In this document: piece after piece, positions 28,681 through 42,000 of the stretch
Layout: every line of letters begins with the position of its first letter
Position numbering within the stretch: the first letter of the stretch is position 1
NCBI GenBank assembly: GCA_013399305.1
Contig: VXAI01000009.1
Location: 1,485,645 to 1,549,644, forward strand
Length of the DNA: 64,000 bases
DNA from: Rostratula benghalensis
Lineage: Eukaryota; Chordata; Aves; Charadriiformes; Rostratulidae
Direction of reading: 5' to 3'
Made by a program: the position numbers and the translations under genes
Notes under the pieces: model-generated
Databases searched by the model: none
Told to the model about the DNA's origin: nothing
The model's input: the letters and a program-made list of their open reading frames with translations, nothing else

Positions 28681-29639
28681 CTGAATGGCTTCACTGGTGG
28701 CCCATTCAAATGCGCTAATGTCAGAAAAAAAAGAGTTGAATGGAGGAGCCAATGTACACCATTGCTCAGGCGAAGTGACTGCAGCCTCCAACAAAGCCTC
28801 CCCTGTGGCGATGTTAAGCAGAGTTATCAATAGTGCTAAGGCAGAGCAAGAACTAATGCTCCAATCATGTCATCAACAGGTGGCACAGATGCAGCCACTT
28901 CAATACAAAAATCACAGGGCAACATTTCCTGGTAATTCTAACCTCTTTCCAGCGCTAACGTACAGAAAAATGTGCAGATGTCATGTGGCTCTCTTGTAGT
29001 GTGTCAGACCCCCTTGAACCGAGCTCCAAAGAACTTTTTTGTTTCTTCTGCTATTCACACCAACTGTAGGCAACGTTAAAGTCTCATTTTGCGTGAAGCA
29101 CAAAACTTACTTTTTAAGGTACACATAAATAATTTCCTTTACTTTCTCTGAGCTGCATGAATGGACCTTGCAACTATTTCGGTATTCTTTATTTCTTAGG
29201 GGACACATTAAATTATTTCCATTCATTTCAAAAAATGAAATGAAATCAAAAGAGGCTTGAACTCGCATCCACTATGAATATGAACGTCTTTTCTTCTCAC
29301 TTGAGTGCAACACTCACCTCTAATGTTTTGGAGAAAAAAAAAGAGGGCACAACAAAAACAGGGCTCCTAACAATTCTGAATGCAACGTCTGTACAAAGTG
29401 AATTGGCAAAGCACATCCCAGGAAAAGAACTGCCACAGTTTCTGCTCTAATTAACAACTCATAACTTTGGCAGTAGATTTACATTGCTGTGCTCATAGTA
29501 GGTGGTAAATGCGTGGCACAAGGGAAGTAACCATCTCCACAAAACACATAACTTCTGAACAAGACAGACACCTTCCTTTGTTAGGCCTGAAGAATTGCAT
29601 TCATTTTCAAATCATTCATATGAGACAGAAAGGGAGAAA
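28681..29639. other. Flank of the CpG-rich block
   Basis: Ordinary base composition. It includes a partial CTCF-like match near 28,874-28,890. No coding signal is visible. If the CpG block is a promoter, this could be transcribed non-coding sequence. Confidence 0.4.
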
Positions 29640-30720
29640 ACAAAAACCTCTAAAGAAAATTCCCCTGCTGGGGGAAATTCCAGCACTTAAGGAGGCTGAG
29701 ATAGGAGCGGCATTGTGTGCACAGACCCTGTTCCTCAGGGGAGACTTTATCACCCCTATGTCTGTTGGAGGGATAACACAGCAGAGGACAAGAAATCCAG
29801 GAACTTCTTGGAATGTGTCGATGATAACCTTCTTCTCCAAATAGTTGAGGAGCCAATGAGGAGAGGAGCCATGCTGGACCTTGTCCTTACTAACAAGGAG
29901 GAGCTAGTGGGGAATATCAAGCCCAAGGGTAGACTTGGCTGCAGGGATCATGAAATGGTAGAGCTCAAGATCAACTAGCAAGGAAAGTGTCCTGGAAGCT
30001 CACTACCGTGGACTTTAGGAGAGCAGACTTTGACCTCTCCAGGGATCTGCTAGGTAGGGTAACATGGTATAAAGCACTGGAGGGGAGAGGGACCCAAGGA
30101 AGCTCATTAGTATTCAAGGATCACTTTCTCCATGCTCTGGAGACGCGTATCCCAAGAAAGAAGACATCAGGCAAAAAAGCCAGGAGGCTTGCATGAATGA
30201 ACAAAGAGCTCCTGGACAAGCCCAAAAGCAAAAAGGAGGCCTACAGAGGCAAGGATGGATGGACTGGGAGGAACACAGCCAAAATATCCAAGTGGTCAGG
30301 AACCAGATTAGGCAACCTAAAGCCCAGACAGAATTAAGTCTGGCCAGGGAAATCAAAGATAACATAAAAAACTTCTATAAGTGTGTCAGAGTTAAAGGAA
30401 AGACTAAGGAAGACACGGGCCCTCTCCAGAAGGAAACGGGAGACCTGTTTCCCAGGATATGGAGAAGGCTGAGGTACTGAATGACATTTGTCTTCTCTCT
30501 TCACCAGCAAGGGCTCTAACCACACCCCCCAAGTTGCAGAAAGATAAAAGCAGGGACTGGGAGAATGAAGAACCACCTCCTATAGGAGAAGATTAGGTTC
30601 AAGACCATCTAAAAAACCTGAAGGTGCTGAGCCACTATCAGTTATATTTGAGAAGTCATGGCAGTCTCATGAAGTTCCCGCTGACAGGAAAAGGGGAAAC
30701 ATATCTTCAAAGATGCCACC
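29640..30720 (+). mobile_element. CR1 ORF2 endonuclease-linker fragment
   Basis: Plus-strand translation shows the end of the endonuclease (VCWRDNTAEDKKSRNFLECV and RRGAMLDLVLTNKEELVGNI, then LGCRDHEMVELKI), the linker (QIRQPKAQTELSLAREIKDN and NFYKCVRVKGK) and a short start of the reverse transcriptase (FEKSWQS, EVPADRKRGNIS). Several stops and frameshifts break it. It covers the same segment as the copy at 24.5 kb plus the endonuclease part, and also lacks a 3' end. Confidence 0.9.
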
Positions 30721-30871
30721 AGAATAACACCAGGAGAAGTTTTTTCAAACCAATTTGCCCTGAGGAAAAACTGCTTTGACTTAGCACAGAATCACCTGCG
30801 CACGTTACTTCCTCCTTCTCTTACTCTGTACATCTACAACTGTAAAGGCTCTGTGGAACCATAGAGTTCTC

Positions 30872-30945
30872 TATATACTATAGATATATATACATACATA
30901 TCATACAGATATATATACATGTTGTGTATACGTATATAACCGTAA
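30872..30945. repeat. TA-rich simple sequence
   Basis: Interrupted TATA, ATACATAC and GTATACGTATATA segments, a degenerate TA-type microsatellite shortly after the CR1 fragment. Confidence 0.8.
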
Positions 30946-33668
30946 AGTTTTCTGTGGAACTTTAAATTGTGAAGTGGGAAAGAAACTCTTATTGCTTTGT
31001 CCAGCTTAGTTTTGATGCTTTTATAAACGTGCACAAAATCACAAACTGCAATAATTTAACAGCTGGCCTTCTCCTTCCACTTCAGTTCTCCATTTCTAGA
31101 AGTCACTCCTTCGTGTTGCTGCCTTGCATGGCCAGCAGACTGAGGAACCTGCTGGCTCCCACAGAGAAATGAGCAGTGGGCTCCTGTACCCAGCTTGCAC
31201 AATGGCTCTTTTTACACAACTGTTAGTCTTAAAAGGACACACTAAAGCATTTTATAGGATCACATTTATATTCAGATTTTTTTATTATTTAAAAAAAGAA
31301 AATTCCTAAAGATCACAACTAATAACTCTTGCTTTCAAAATGTTAGGATTTACAATACTGATTGCTTCTGTTTCATTCAGGTGTTCTCACCAGGTTGTCT
31401 GACCACAGAACATAGAGTGAAGACTGGAAGGTTTTACATTTAAGGCCTCATCCCTACAAACATGCTTAACATGCCTGCCTGTTTATACTCAAAGGAGCTT
31501 AACTGAAGCAGTCTTTGGCTAAAACAACTTTTTTTTACACTTTTTAATATATTTTTAATTTATCCAAATATAGAACAGGGTCATTTTCTGAAAAACCCAT
31601 TTGTACCATAAACAGATGGGGGAAAATGATCAAGATTTACTTCTCACTAATGAAAAAAACAAAGAACACCTGTGCCTAAGATAATATGGCTGGCTAAAGA
31701 ATAGCTCCATTCCAAATGGGAAGTTGCAGCTTCAGTTCTCTACAGTGTGATATTTATAACTGTGTGATAAAAAGTTCTGTGCCTTACAAATTCTATAATA
31801 GGTAGGTCAACCACTTAATATCATGTCATTCCTATAATCATACACAGCACTTGAGTTTTACATAGATCTCAGATGTTGTCACTTCAAAGGAGATGAGAAC
31901 AAAAGCAGTAAAAGAAAAGGTTCTCTCTCTTTAATGCAAATGGGCTTCGTTTTAAAGAGGTGTTTTTAAAAGCCTTCAAATCACGTTAAGAAAGTTGCAT
32001 TAGGGCTACCTGAATTAAACATCTTTACAATTGTCTGATGGTTTAAAAATTAAAGTTGAAGAGATTGCTCATATGTTGAAAATGACAACGACTATCCCCA
32101 CTGAAACTACCTATGTTAGAACATTTGTGGAGAAAGAGATAATTTCCGATTGGCTGCAAGTGCAGGCAGTGGGCTTGCCGTAAGGATGCATGGTGAGCTC
32201 ACCTGTTACGGATGCTGAATGAGACAATAACCCCTGTCCCAGCATTTGACAATGCAATAACATCATGTTTTACTACAATGTCTGTATTTGAGGTAAAAAA
32301 AAAAAAAAAATACAGATGTAAAAAAATTGTCCAAACTCTGCTCCAACTTTACAGTGTCTGGAGCACAGACTCTTTGGCATTGCAGGATACTGAGCTGCAG
32401 ACTGGGAGGGAGGTGCAGCTCTCCCATCAGCACAGACCAGGGCAGCTTTCCACAGTCACACCTGGGCTGAGCACATCCTTGACCATTCTGTAATGCAAAG
32501 ACACGAATGGAAAAAAATAAATGCTGCCGAAGAGTGTCTACAGGTAACTTGCAGGAAAAATGTGTCTGGAGCTATATCATTGGCAAAAACTACTTAAGCA
32601 AATGAGCACACTCAAATGATCACAGATCTCTGGGAAAGATGTGGCGAGCAGAGGGGTTTTCTGTGTATTTAGATAACTGAAAACCGTTAGCATTTTCAGG
32701 ATATATTACCAGTGCTGTTACAGACAGAAGTGTTTGAATCCAGCTGCTCTGTCCCACAAGAGTTAAAACTGGAAGTGAATATTAGTTCTTCCACCTGTGC
32801 TAGAAGAAAGCAAGCACCACCAGGTTGTCTTAGTTTGCTAAACCATCAGCTCAGCTCCCAGCCAGCCAAGGAGAGAGCCTTTCATTGCTACTATAGTCTA
32901 ACAAGTGTTCACCTAAAACCAGAGAAAATGAGAACCCCCCCAGGGATCAAAGTTCAGACCAGCATGTGTAGCAGAAATCCTTGATTAAACCTGCAGAGAA
33001 GCCCTCCCCACCTCCTTTCTCACACTAACATACAAGGGAACTATAAAAACGTCCTTCACCAGGCTGGCAGAGACAACTCCAGTAAGGGGAAGGGAACATT
33101 CCACCCATGGTATGCTTTTTGCAATATGATGCCCTTTCTTCTTATTCTCCTTCATCCTAAGGCATTCTGTAACTTTTATGCTATCTTCCCCTTCAGTGTG
33201 TAAAATTTCTTCCAGCACTTCCTCCTGTAGTGTTTGGGGGTGGTGGGGATGGTGTTATCTTTTCCCCTTACTAAGCAAGGACCTCCTTTTCTGCCACCTC
33301 ACACTCCCTCTGCACTGAGAACATAGACATGTTCCCACCTTCTCTCTTCTTACAGAGTGTGGCTTTAGCCTTCACTTTAAAGGTGAAGGAACTTTAATCA
33401 AACCTCTTTTTTTTTTTTCCCTAGCCACTTGACAACATAGGGCAGAGAAAGAAGAGAGAACAAGACTTTGAGTACTAGCCAAAATACTGAGATATTGCCA
33501 AGAAATCATAAAAATGCTGAAATAGATTTTGAGAGATCATCTGCCTCAGCAGGGTGCATTAAGGAAGAAATCTCTCTGCTGACAATTCTAATGGTGGGTT
33601 GTTAATGCTACCATTCCAGCTCTACAGCTTCTCATCAGAGTATTTGGCTGCCATTCACCCCCCCGCCC

Positions 33669-33692
33669 TTTTTTTTTTTTTTTTCTTTTTTT
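33669..33692. repeat. Poly-T tract with one C
   Basis: 16 T, one C, then 7 T, preceded by a C-rich stretch. Similar but shorter runs lie at 18,465-18,480, 33,933-33,948 and 43,177-43,190. Confidence 0.93.
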
Positions 33693-36600
33693 AAATTCCA
33701 CAGGGTTTGTGTCTGTCACTCAGCAAAGAATCAGACCATCTCTCATCTCAGAACATGGCACTGGCTTCAGACACCACTTGCCCCCTGTGACATGTTCTGA
33801 TGGGCTTTGGAGACACAATTGGTCAAGGAATTTCTTCTTCCCATGAGTTCCTTGCAAAAGAGCAGGGTTAAGTTAAAGAGTAGTTGTTCCTGCTAAGGCA
33901 ATTGAAATTGCATTTGTGATATCCAAATGGACTTTTTTTTTTTTTTTTCAAGCAGGGCACTGGATTGACAGGGAAGCAGCTGCTCTGCTCTGATCTCTTC
34001 CAGACTAATTACTGCTCTGGGTTTGACTGTTAAGTACATTGGTTGCCCTTCATAGAAAAATGCAACTATTGTAATACAAATCTGGAATGAAAATTTAAAT
34101 GAAAATACAGCTTCTGATAAACAAAACATGGCAAAAGTCATCTGGTAGAATACCTGCATCATACAACTTTTTCAAGTGTTTTGTAGCTGAGCAACAGCAC
34201 GTGCACTGGCTGTTAAAATGGAATATAAAACTGGTATAAAACGGAAAAGCTTGTGTCTAAGAGTAAGAGAGAGCAACTTACAAAGAACTTTGTAAAGGAT
34301 ATGTTTCTTGGAAATATTACCAAAGTTCTAGGATTAGTTGTTTTAAATGTTTCCTAAATCATATCTTATTATAGTAAGCAATATAGGGCAAGAGCTCGAT
34401 TACATAAGAATGGTACTGGGTTTAATTTAATAAGTTCATAGCAATTTGTGAGAGACATTATCTGTAAACATATGCATCAGCTCATGTAACAATCAAAGAT
34501 GATTTTTCTGTAAGTAAATAGTTCTGCTCAAAGCTTTAGAACATACAGCTAAACCAAGACAAGTGAAGAACATTTTTTTGTAAAGAGAGAGCAAACAGAA
34601 AACTTTCCCATGACACAAATAGCAGAAGAAAACATTCCTTCATGAAGAAGTGCCATTTCCAGCCCTGGCAGAATTTATGGTTTCCCACATTGCCTTCAAC
34701 AGGCCATTGGGCATTTGGGCTCCACCTCCACCCTCAGCTTTCAGTCCTTGGGCAACGGCAAAGTCCATCCTCCTGCAAATACAATGGATGTCTTCAAAAT
34801 CTGATGTTAAAAATGACAACCAGACAGATGTGACATTTTATTGCTCAGTCAAACCATCCAAGTTCACAACTTTGTAAAAAGGTATACATAGGCACATTTG
34901 CAACATTTGACTCCTTATTTTCAGTAAGAATAATTCTTATCAAATTAAAAGGAAACACTGTTGCTACTGAGTAGTTCATTAAATTTGTTGCCATTCCATC
35001 CATTTATAGATTTTACTTGGTGAAAGAATGTTCTTTATCTAAAAATGCACCTGTTAGTATTATCTCAGTGTTTAAAAAAGTAAATGGTTTTATCTTTGTG
35101 TTGCATCTAGTATAACGTAAAGATGATATATTTTCTTTTCCTATAAATAAGTGAAATTGCTACAGACTGCTGTCCTAAGCTATAAATCACCAATGTAAAT
35201 GTTACATATGTGGTTTTGTTCTAGGATAAGTTGGTCTGCTGCACCCTGCAGTGGGATAGGCAGCTCACAGAACACATGGCCTTTGCTGCAGACAGATGAT
35301 GAACACATTTCATACATGGCTCTAGGTAGGCTATGTATAGGTACAAGTAGGCCTGTAAAGGTAAGGCAAAGCAGGGAGTACGAGCAATGTTATATATGGT
35401 TTATATACATTCAGTTACACAGACTAGAAGATTTTGGCACAGTTCAAGTGGTTAATACTTGCACGTGTACTTTTTAATCTTTATTACATCAGTGAGACTC
35501 ATTTTATATTTCAAATCTAATCAGAGGGAAGCCATTCACAAATAACAGTTCAGGATGTAAATCAGAATGGGATAATTAGAATGCTCAGTATTTGCACACC
35601 TTTCTTTTTTTTCCCTATAAGGCTTCTGCAGCCCTTTCTTCTCAGAATAATAGAAATCCTTGGATTTAATAGTTAATTTATATAGTTAGCATATATTCAT
35701 TTTCTGTGCAAATTGTATGAGAAAACTAGAGGACAACACAACCCTGAAAAGAGAGAAATATACTTGGCAAGAATTTTTTACAAAGGGACATCAGCAAGAA
35801 AAGATTTTTCATTTTATTGTACCTTTTAGCAGATTTACTGTTAATTCCAGTATATCAAAGACTTAAAAAACAATCAATAAAACGAACAAAAATCACCCTC
35901 TGGCAAGATACTTTGTTCTGTTCTCAGAAGAGACAGACAGCAAGAAACAGAGAAACTGCTGTAAGTTGAAATTTTAGGTCTTTCGGAAAATATCATAAAG
36001 ATGAACAGAGCACATAATACTACACCTTTACCCTCTGAAGACTCAATTTTGGGAAGTATTTTAGATGATATAACATCTCAAGCCCATTGCATGGCTATTA
36101 ATGGCACAAATAAAAAAATACTGGATGAGGTAATTTCAACTAGAGTGCAGTTTCAGTTCAAAAGAGTTGGAACGTATTTTAGGATAAGTAGTCACCATTT
36201 CTAGTATTATCTACAGCTACTCTGGAGCACAAGGACTATGAATGATTGTCTCTCCAGATTTAACATAATGTTTGGTTTTCCAGAACAGCAGAAGCATAAC
36301 TGAAAAAGCAATAATGCCTTTGTGTGTGCGTGTGAATCCGTGAGCATCCATGTTTTCTTGATATTGATATGTTATTTTTAGAACTTTAAACCATTATTTT
36401 TAAAGTTTATTATTATTATAGCTAAAACATCTTTCTTGTTTAACAACTTGGTTCTCATAAATATCCAGTGATTTCAAGGCAGAAGATTTTCAATAATACC
36501 TCAGTACCTAGAACTTATCCAAACCTAAAGCACTTCGGGCTAAATCTTAAGAAAAACTTAGTTACTGAAATTTCAGCTAAAGCAGGGTGCTAGGGTTTCA

Positions 36601-39012
36601 AGCAATGAGAACCCAAGAGGAAAAAAAAAAAAACCAAACAGCCAAACATAAACCAACAAACAAAAGCACACCCACACAGAGAGGTTAGAAAGTCCCATTT
36701 ACACTGGCTTTAACTGGCACCATCAACATCTCCTGTCAGGACATACACAACTCAAGGAAAAGGAGCAGCAGACAGAAATGGATATATACATTAAAGAAGG
36801 TTAGTTTGTGCTTAGTTCTTTGCTTTACCTCCATGTACTGTATTGATACACACGTTCTTTAGGTCTACTTGAAGTGACACCTACAGCCACACTGGGTATC
36901 AGCTCCCATTCAGCCAGGCTGAAATAGGCAATTGGCAACCCTAGAGAGACAAGACCAAAAGATGAAGAAGCTTGAATAGCATTCCAGAAAGGCGGTGTTG
37001 CGTTTTTTTTAAACTTTAGTACTCAAAAATATTTGTTAAGAATAGAGAAGTATATTTCTCTGCCATTTTTATGGAAAAAGAAAACCCTGCTACACCATAA
37101 ATCAGTTTGCTAGACAAGAATCATTACATGTCAAGTCACCTCTTGAACTTTAACCAAATCCAAGGGTAATCACCCTTTGGTGGTTTTTTTTTCAACTTTC
37201 ATTCTGGTAATATAATGTGCTTTTTATACATCAGACAAAATTACAGAGTATTAATTCACAGTTGTTTTTTATAAAAACCCAGAAAAAACTGATTACACTG
37301 TAGTGGAGTGAATCTGAGACAATGACGTCTTTATTAGTATTCCCTTCCATTCACAGTGCACTGTACTTGAAGCTGCCTTTAAAACAAGGCTGTAAAACTA
37401 TGCTGAGCATCTGAGGATTTACCAAAAAATGCTAGCAAACATTTATCACTTATGTATAGCAACAGTACAGTAAAGACACTTTCGCTGGTCAAGTATTATT
37501 TGTTATCAACTGCAGCTGCAAGGAAATTGCACAATAAGAGCATTGGATTTTCTTGTACCGACCAAATAACCAAGTATCCATTTATGCTATGCTCAAAATA
37601 CCACAAACACATATATATTCAAAAAAAACCCCACAAAATTTATAATTCTGTATTACAGGGTGGGTATTTTAACAAATTAATGTGAGACAAAAGCTGCTAA
37701 AAGTGAGTATCCATTGCATACAAATTGAGATTGAAAAATAAACCATTTTAAAAGGAGAATGCACCGATGTTAATGTACCAATTGTGTTCATATTTTCACT
37801 TTTAATTCAATAAATTTGTTTATTCAAGAGAAGCTGCTGTGAAACTTCCAACATTCCATGAAATCAAGAACCTCACAGAGGAATTCAACTCTACTTACTG
37901 TGCAGCACTTAAAAGTGTGCACTCATGGGTGCCTCCAAAATCCTTAGCCAAGGACCTGAGGACTGCAAAGCTCGGATGCCCTGAGCTATTCTCTGAGGCA
38001 TATTTAAGCTCAAGAGTTCACTTCCCATTTCTCTCACTACACCAACCTCAGCTTTCACAAAACCCGGTGGCAAAACTGCAAAGAGGATTTAATTTAAGCA
38101 AGTAATAAAACAGAGAAGCAAACACGATTCTTCAGCCACTGGACCACCAGAAGGACTCCACAACTCCTGTAGATGCTGATACCCCACCCTGAATTCGCAG
38201 TAAAATTATCCTTGCACACACTTTACAGCTAGTCACATTGCTCTCCATATTCTGTTTGCATGTGTAACACTGGCAAAGACTTTTGTTTTAAATCACAGAC
38301 CGTGAAGGAAAAAAAAATCCCATAGCTTTCCTAAACTAGTCTTATGCAAAATATTAAAAGAAAAATTACATATTATGTGAAGAGAACAGAAATTTCTACT
38401 GATGTTATAGCTCATACCTGTATCTAGGAACGTGGAGGGAATATTATCAATGGCACAGAGTCAGAGTAGCTTGAGCACTACACAAGTACAGAAACATTAA
38501 ATGTAAGATCTGACAGATGGCAGGTAAATCTTCCTCTTCTCTCAGCATCATAGGCCTGATCCTCCAGCACCTGCACACGCACACAAGCATATTTTATATT
38601 TCTGCAGTACTATTCAATGTCTGTAAGACTTAGCAGGAATGCAAAAGTTCATCCACAAGTTTCTCACATACAGGACCAGGCCTCCTTACTGGAGAGTATC
38701 TAATGTGTACAGAGCTAAAACAACGTCGACAGACTTATATACAGCATATAAAGTAAAAGCTAATGTCTGGAATTTAATAACAGGCATTCAGAGCAGATAG
38801 AATAGTATTTTTCTCCATACATTCACTCTCTTCAAGTCATACCAGCAACACACACTGAGGTCCTTTGGTTTTACATTTCTCCCTCAAAATCAGCACACCA
38901 TTGCTCTGCAGCAAGAGGTCCTGGTTTGTTATGATCGCAACAAGAAAGGGACTCAGATTCTCTGAAGTATCACTTAAAATGTCATTTAGTGGAGCTGATA
39001 CTACAAAAAAGT

Positions 39013-39079
39013 AGAGGATAGTACAGATGATTTTACATCTCTTCAGAGGATAGTACAGATGATTTTACATCTCTTCAGA
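39013..39079. repeat. Tandem duplication, 32-bp unit, two copies
   Basis: A unit starting AGAGGATAGTACAGATGATT and ending CATCTCTTC occurs at 39,013-39,044 and again without change at 39,045-39,076, followed by three bases of a third copy. Perfect identity suggests a recent event or an assembly artefact. Confidence 0.93.
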
Positions 39080-42000
39080 TGCTGGGAATCCCAAACTACA
39101 AGGTCTCCAATCAGTGCACAGTGTGTCTCTGGATCCCTACCCCATTTGGGGCTTTTATAAGATTTTCTTAAAAGAATTCTATTGATTTCTACTGTCAAAC
39201 AAAAGGACCTGGGTGGTGTAATCCCTGGTACCGAACTGGTAACACTTATCCTGTGGCCAAGGCTTACGTGCAGCTCAGCACAGGCCTGGAAGCAAAGCTA
39301 TAAGCACAATATATAAGCTGCTAAATAAGTGCAGCACAGGCCGACAGCCCCTCAGGGTCACTGTGATGCGGCTCACCAGCTCCTCAGTGCAGAGCTGTCT
39401 CCTGACTGGGATCACCAGGGCCACAGATCACGCCTGCTCCTGTTCCTGATGCACACAGCAACCTCCTGTCGCTTGGCCATGATGCAATGGCCCTAAATCC
39501 TGTTTATTTTTCTGCTTTTCTGAAGAACTCCTTGTGACACTGGAAAATGAACTCCCAAAGCAAATCAATATCTATGATACATATTTAAACTCGTTGCGCC
39601 AACCACAAAAACCAAATTCCTAAACATGCTGATATGCATATAGAAAACTCTAAAATATGTCCATAATACTTTTAATGTGACTATATTAGATTAATTCCTA
39701 GAGGTTTAGAAAAGAAATTATGCATTCTATGGTACCTTTCAGGCCACAAGATACCAAGAAAACAAATATGGGTAGCAGGCAGCAGTATGAATATCCGGAA
39801 TTAAATTTGCAGTTAACACATAAAGCATTATAAAAGTTATGAAGGAAGAAGCTAAAGAAATAAAACGCTGTCCCTGGCCTTGGTTTACTTACTCGCTATT
39901 TTTTATATTGAATACAAGTACTTGGCTTAGTTTTCTAAGGAAAAGAAGCTTACTCAACTATAGCACCTGTTTGTCTGTCAGTCCTTTCACTCTAACAACT
40001 TCTGAACTCCATCAGCTTTAATTGCACATAATAAGGCAGTGAGAGGTTTCAGAGAAAGCATTTTGCTACACAGTGTGTTGAGAACTTGTGTGTGGGAGAG
40101 AAGGGCTTACATTGCTATTCAATGTAGAGGAGAGGAGAGAGTGGTAGAGGAGACCTGAAGGTTGAGGGTTAAGGTCACACTTGCTCCTCTTCCACTTCTT
40201 GTCTGTAAAGCATCAGGAGTGCCTCTGCTGCCCAGTTCTGACTGGGGGGCTGTAACCTCACAGCCAGTAAAGTGATTGCCCACCCATGCTGGATCACTCC
40301 TTCCAAGTGAGGGACATCAATTCCCAAAAGCTGGTGATGCTGAAAACTTTGCCTAATTATTTTCACCAAACATGGTTGCTAATAACAGGCTGGTTAGGTA
40401 TGTTTCCAGAGAGAAAATCAGAAACAATGAGATTAACCTGGTATTAGGTATCAGGAGACAACCCTCTCTGTGATGGCCTCCTTCATGAAATGAAATACGA
40501 GCGGGATGTGGTTAGTCTTCTGTAACAACAATCTTTCTTGCATTATAAATACAATAATAAAGCAACCCACATCCTGAATTCTACATGGCCAGGAAATCAC
40601 TTTTATTCTATATTTTTCCAAACAATACCAGGCTATTTATACCCCAGGAAGGGAAAAAAACAAAATCCATTTACAACAAAAAACCCCAAACAAAAACCCA
40701 CAAAGAAAGAGCATTACTTAAAATGAGAAACAGCTTTCTCGAGTTGCATATGAAATTTTTATGATAGAGTCCAATTCACATGAAGCCTGATTAAAAATGG
40801 TTCATTTGTAGGCAAGTTGGAATTGGCTGACTACTGCCTAGTCATTAGTAATATTTATATGCATCTCAAACTATTTAAAAAGGGAAATGTTGGAAGAAAG
40901 AATTTTTAAAAAAAAAGGCATTTCAACCCAAAAAGCTTTCCTTTGCTTTCTATTTAGAGATTTAATGAACAATGCAGTCATACAAGTAGCAAGACCACAC
41001 GGCAAGAGAATGAGAAAACCTGGACAAATACGAGAATTTAGTAACTGTGGTTTGCAATCAATAGTACATTTCATCACAGCATCCCACAACTTTTTCCTCA
41101 GGTGCTGAGTTTTAGGCTGTTCAGCACAAGTGAATTCTTGAAACAAGAAACAATAGACTCACAACACTCATTTGTGATTTGATTCCTGCTGTTAAAATGG
41201 TGAAAAAATTAGTCAGTTATCAGTTACGTACCACGCACAGACTTCGTCTTGACTCAAGGTACTTGTTCACTTCAATCCAATACTAATTTCAGCACAACGA
41301 TGCTTGTATCATTAAAAACTGGATCTGGATTCATGGTCTTAAATGCAAAAAAGGTGCTTATTGTGTTGGGCTCAAAATGCATTCTGTGTAATATAACTGG
41401 CTATTTTTATTAGCTCTAGAGTTCTCACCACCAGATCATCTGAGCAAAACGATATCTAACACATTAAATCCCATGGATTCCCACCAAGGAAGCGCTATTC
41501 TACAAGGTGAGGTCAGACACGAGCTGAAATTAAAATCCAAACTCCTCGTGGTATTTAGGAACTGAGCAGCAAAGCCTTGCAGGGTTTTGAGGGGAGAGTG
41601 AACAGGGGGACAGAGTAGTCATCTGCAGGTGGCTACAGCAGCCCTGACTCCAATATGCATCCACATCCAAAGAGATCCTGAAGAGAAGATCCTCCAGGAG
41701 TGACCTCAGCACCAAAGCTCGAGGCCTGGTGTTTTCACGGCTTGCAGAAGTTGCATATTGCATAATAAAAGTGAAAACCTGTTAGGACTAATGCTTAGTG
41801 GTTGCATAGTAGGATGTAGTTACTGCTACCATGGAGGTCTTCTGTGCACCAAACAATGCTTTTGACACTGGAGAACACCCGATGCTTTTTGCAGGCTGCC
41901 TCCAGCTTCCAGAAAGGCTGGCAATAGAGGTAAGAAACCAGCAGTGGAGGATTAGTGAGAAAAGACACCAAAACCAAAAAAACCCCACACCATTTCAGCA

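Noticed and set aside
28193..28718. Open frames on both strands through the CpG-rich block (up to 123 codons)
   Set aside because: Open on several frames at once because GC-rich DNA has few stops; A/G/P/R-rich products match nothing known.
28870..28890. CTCF-like match around CAACAGGTGGCAC
   Set aside because: About 11 of 13 positions, with mismatches in the first half; mentioned only as context of the CpG block.
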